A stretch of DNA of 7,416 nucleotides from Marinosulfonomonas sp. (GTDB lineage Bacteria; Pseudomonadota; Alphaproteobacteria; Rhodobacterales; Rhodobacteraceae): contig JALSJL010000498.1 of assembly GCA_026989405.1 (NCBI GenBank), forward strand, positions 1 through 7,416, read 5' to 3'. This document shows, in pieces, positions 4,815-7,416 of this stretch. The notes under the pieces were generated by a model. It saw only the letters and a program-made list of their open reading frames with translations, was not told the DNA's origin and made no database searches. Positions within the stretch are counted from its first letter, which is position 1. Each line of letters opens with the position of its first letter. A program made the translations under genes and the position numbers.

Positions 4815-6475
4815 ATCAGCGCCTCGAAATCGACGGTCTGATTGGCTGCGTCGAACAGCGCCGGGCTATGTGTAATGATGATCAGGGTGGCCTCATCTTT
4901 GAGACGCTGCAATTGTGCCGCCATGCGTTTCTGGGCGGCACCATCAAGGGCGCTTGTCGGCTCGTCAAAAATGATGACTTTAGGCTTCTTGACAAGAGAA
5001 CGCGCGATGGCCACGCGTTGTCGCTGCCCGCCGGACAGGGCTGAGCCCCTCTCTCCGACATGCGTGTCCAACCCCTGTGGCAGTTGATCGACCAAAGAGG
5101 CCGCCGCCGAAATTTCGAGGGCTCGAGCAATCTCCTCGTCACTCGCAGTTTCATTGCCCAGAAGCAGATTTTCACGCAAGGTCCCCGAAAAAAGATATGG
5201 CTCCTGAGGTATGTAGGCGATCTTGCTTCGGACGTCGCGCGGATCATGCAGTGCGATGTTTTCTCCTCCAAGGGAAATCACGCCGTTATCAGGCACGTCG
5301 ATACCCGCAGCGAGCCGACCGAATGTCGACTTGCCGATGCCGGATGGGCCGATGACAAGCGTCATCGTGTTCGGTTCGGCCGTGAAACAGAACCGTCGCA
5401 GGATCGGCACGGATGGCTGATATGCGAAATCGACATCGGTGAATGCGAGTCGGGCCGGAATATCGGGCGGAAGTTTTGGTCGCGCATCAAACGGCTCCAT
5501 CGGCGTGTTCACGACATCGCCGAGACGCTGGCGGGAAACGCGAATATTCTGCCAGCTCTCCCAAAGCCCGGAAAAGTTCTCTATGGGGCCGGTCACCTTT
5601 TCCGCCAGGAGATGAAAGGCAATCAGTTCTCCAAGAGTGATCTGCCCGGCGAACACGAACTGGGCCCCGAAAAAGATGATGCTGATGGTGATCGCACGAT
5701 CGAGCGCAAACAGAAGCTTGTCATTCCAGATATTGAGCAGCCCGACACGGTACCCTGCGGCCAGGTTGGCCTGAAGCGTCCGATCAAGGCGATCGAGCAT
5801 CTTGCCCTCGGCACCGAGCGCCTTGACCGCAGCGATCCCGGAAATGTTTTCCACCATCTGTGCCTGATGGGCGGCCCCCGCGTCGAATTGCGTGCGCAGT
5901 CGGCGGCGCAGGAACGGACCGAAAGCGAGATAGATCAGGATCTGAAGCGGCATGGCCGCAAGAATGATCATCGTCAGGGGCACTGATATGGTCAGCAACA
6001 CGGCAAGATAGACAATGACGAAGATGAGATCGAGGAAAACACCTGTTGTCGTACCGACAAGAAATGCGCGGATCGTATCCGTTTCACTGATCCGGGCAAT
6101 GGTTTCGCCAACCGACCATTTGCGGAAATGGCTGAACGGAAGCTTGAAGAGATGCTCGAATATCCTTGCCCCGAATTCCCGCGTCACACGGTTGGCGGTG
6201 AGCATTCCGAGCAATTCGGAAAGCACTTCGAAAGCAAGTTGAAAGATGCTGACCGCGACAAACACCGCCACCACGATCAGCAGCGATGCTTCGCGCTGAA
6301 AGGGCAGGATGCGGTCGATGATGACCTGGAAGATGAAGGGTTCGACCAGCCCGATCAGCCGCAGGCAGATGGCGAGAAAGACCAGCTCTACATAAAGCGG
6401 TGTGAATTTCCAGAGCGTCCTGCCGAACCAGGAAAGCGGGATTTCGCCCGCGTTTTCCCTTTTCTCCTGGCTCAT
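4811..6475 (-). CDS. Type I secretion ABC transporter (permease-ATPase), no C39 peptidase domain
   Basis: This 554-aa half-transporter fuses a membrane domain to an ATPase and would energise export of a peptide or protein across both membranes with the HlyD partner. The membrane domain occupies about 25-320, including LVEPFIFQVIIDRILPFQ, ETIARISETDTIRAFLVG and the RRRLRTQF loop, a pattern close to HlyB-type exporters. ATPase motifs are all present: Walker A GPSGIGKST (376-384), Q-loop Q424 in YIPQEPYLFSGTLREN, signature LSGGQRQR (480-487), Walker B VIIFDEPTSALD (500-511) and the H-loop His536 in IITHSP. The protein starts almost directly at the first membrane helix, so neither the catalytic C39 peptidase domain of bacteriocin exporters nor the degenerate HlyB version is present. 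The ATG overlaps the stop of the M16 gene (ATGA) and has no clear ribosome binding site, pointing to translational re-initiation. Its base composition is far lower in GC than that of the M16 gene. The substrate is unknown. Confidence 0.95.
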   Translation of the reverse strand: MSQEKRENAGEIPLSWFGRTLWKFTPLYVELVFLAICLRLIGLVEPFIFQVIIDRILPFQREASLLIVVAVFVAVSIFQLAFEVLSELLGMLTANRVTREFGARIFEHLFKLPFSHFRKWSVGETIARISETDTIRAFLVGTTTGVFLDLIFVIVYLAVLLTISVPLTMIILAAMPLQILIYLAFGPFLRRRLRTQFDAGAAHQAQMVENISGIAAVKALGAEGKMLDRLDRTLQANLAAGYRVGLLNIWNDKLLFALDRAITISIIFFGAQFVFAGQITLGELIAFHLLAEKVTGPIENFSGLWESWQNIRVSRQRLGDVVNTPMEPFDARPKLPPDIPARLAFTDVDFAYQPSVPILRRFCFTAEPNTMTLVIGPSGIGKSTFGRLAAGIDVPDNGVISLGGENIALHDPRDVRSKIAYIPQEPYLFSGTLRENLLLGNETASDEEIARALEISAAASLVDQLPQGLDTHVGERGSALSGGQRQRVAIARSLVKKPKVIIFDEPTSALDGAAQKRMAAQLQRLKDEATLIIITHSPALFDAANQTVDFEALI

Positions 6476-7416
6476 GGACAGTCTGCGGCCTGCTCGGGCG
6501 CGGTGATCACGCAGGCCCCCGGAAGGGCGTCGGCATCGGGGGAAACAGCGATGACAATGAAGTTGTCTGCGGACGGCCAGTCCTCGCGCAGCCGCTGCGA
6601 AAGGCTGTCCGCATCAATGGCCTCCAGTTCCCCGGTCAATGCAAGCGCACGGCCCGGGTTGTAGCCGTCGAGCATGCTTTGCAACTCGGCGCTTGCCACG
6701 TCGATCACGAATTCGGGCAACTGCCGAAAGTGTTCGAGCAAGGGCGCCTTGCGCGCGGCCAACTCGCCGCCCGGCCCCTCGGCGCGAAATCCGGCGTAGG
6801 CCTCACGCACGACGCGCTCGACGTCGGCAAGCCGCTCCGGCGCCACCTGGCCGCTCAGGGCCAGCACCCCCAGTTCACGGGTGTAGTTGGCCAGCCCCAC
6901 TCCGAAACCGTAGCTGGCGCGCAACTCGGTGCGCACCGCCTTGAACAGGACGCTCTGATCCCCGCCGCCCAGCGCATCGACCAGGATCAGATCTTCGACC
7001 TCACCGGGCTCTCGCGTGGGCGGCAGCGGTCCGACAAAGGATAGCGTCGTCGTGTCCGCCTCGGGCAGATGCAGCAGGATGCGCCGCGGGGTCCAGTCGG
7101 CCTGCGCCGCGCGCGACATGTCGCGGCCAGTCGCCGGAAGCCCCGCCAGCAGCGCATCCACCGCCGCCCCGGCGGCCTTTGCATCCAGAGCGCCGGCCAC
7201 CACGATGGCCTCGGGCTGCGCGGCGATGACCTCCTTGTGCCAGGCCTCCACATCCGCCGCCGTCAACCTCTCGATGACGCCGGGCTCGTCCAGCGACAAG
7301 GCCGCACGCAAGGGCTGCTCGCCCAGCACGGCCCAACGCACTGCGGCAAACCCCGCGTTCTGGGGCTGCGCCTGGCCCTCGGCGATAGTCTTTGCAAAGC
7401 CATCACGGAGGCGCTC
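6472..7416 (-). CDS. M16 (pitrilysin/insulinase-like) peptidase-family protein, 5' partial
   Basis: The reading frame is open to the window edge and shows 314 residues. The GTG at 7341 is internal, because coding continues upstream with a compatible protein sequence (LRDGFAKTIAEG). The first ~90 visible residues fit the end of an M16 N-terminal domain: ERLTAADVEAWHKEVI and then PEAIVVAGALDAKAAGAAVDALL, equivalent to the usual 'valvvvGd' strand. The remainder is a complete M16 C-terminal domain: LLHLPEADTTTLSFVGPLPP, LVDALGGGDQSVLFKAVRTELRAS, YGFGVGLANYTRELGVLALS. The RTELRASYG stretch corresponds to the Arg/Tyr region that contacts substrate in M16B proteins. The zinc motif HxxEH, if present, would lie upstream of the window, so I cannot say whether this is an active subunit or a catalytically silent partner. 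Visible length suggests a single M16B-type protein of about 430-450 aa. It ends with an ATGA overlap into the ABC exporter gene, so it is part of the secretion operon. The gene is very GC-rich. Confidence 0.85.
   Translation of the reverse strand, partial: ERLRDGFAKTIAEGQAQPQNAGFAAVRWAVLGEQPLRAALSLDEPGVIERLTAADVEAWHKEVIAAQPEAIVVAGALDAKAAGAAVDALLAGLPATGRDMSRAAQADWTPRRILLHLPEADTTTLSFVGPLPPTREPGEVEDLILVDALGGGDQSVLFKAVRTELRASYGFGVGLANYTRELGVLALSGQVAPERLADVERVVREAYAGFRAEGPGGELAARKAPLLEHFRQLPEFVIDVASAELQSMLDGYNPGRALALTGELEAIDADSLSQRLREDWPSADNFIVIAVSPDADALPGACVITAPEQAADCP

Noticed and set aside
5060..5986. Open frame of 308 codons on the + strand within the ABC gene
   Set aside because: It is antisense to a complete ABC transporter with all ATPase motifs, and its own product has no recognisable pattern.
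6388..6475. C39 peptidase domain at the N-terminus of the ABC exporter
   Set aside because: Only about 24 residues precede the first membrane helix, with none of the C39 Cys or His motifs. The upstream gene is a separate M16-family protein.

Overview
The window looks like chromosome or large replicon from a GC-rich alphaproteobacterium, plausibly a Rhodobacterales/roseobacter-type organism. That placement is inference from base composition and the style of the proteins, not from a marker gene. Two multi-gene units face each other and converge on a poorly coding stretch of about 0.86 kb.

Left unit (1-2631, + strand): the 3' end of a [NiFe]-hydrogenase maturation cluster, in the order hypE (5' truncated by the window edge), a histidine-rich nickel/cobalt permease of the UreH/NicO/NiCoT type, hypA, hypB. 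Gaps are 9 bp, a 1-bp overlap and 0 bp, so the four genes almost certainly form one transcript. HypE makes the cyanide ligand of the active-site iron. The permease, HypA and HypB would bring nickel into the cell, hold it and insert it. The most unusual gene is hypA. At 80 residues it keeps the N-terminal Met-His nickel site and the last beta-strand but lacks the whole four-cysteine zinc domain that normally lies between them. Its neighbours are unusually rich in metal ligands: 13 His in the permease loop, and 17 His plus a CxxCxC motif in HypB.

Middle (2632-3488): one likely gene of unknown function on the - strand (113 aa, 2845-3186), one doubtful 24-codon hydrophobic reading frame, two short inverted repeats and a weak hairpin. 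I see no convincing intrinsic terminator for either converging unit. The stretch may be a junction or insertion scar.

Right unit (3489-7416, - strand): in transcription order, the C-terminal part of an M16 (pitrilysin/insulinase-like) peptidase-family protein running off the window, a type I secretion ABC permease-ATPase without any N-terminal C39 peptidase domain, and an HlyD-family periplasmic adaptor. Both junctions are 4-bp ATGA stop/start overlaps, so the three are translationally coupled. A protease-fold protein coupled to a peptidase-less exporter suggests a dedicated system for maturing and exporting a peptide or small protein. The substrate, the N-terminal half of the M16 protein and any outer-membrane component lie outside the window or elsewhere. 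The M16 gene is much more GC-rich than the two transport genes it is coupled to.
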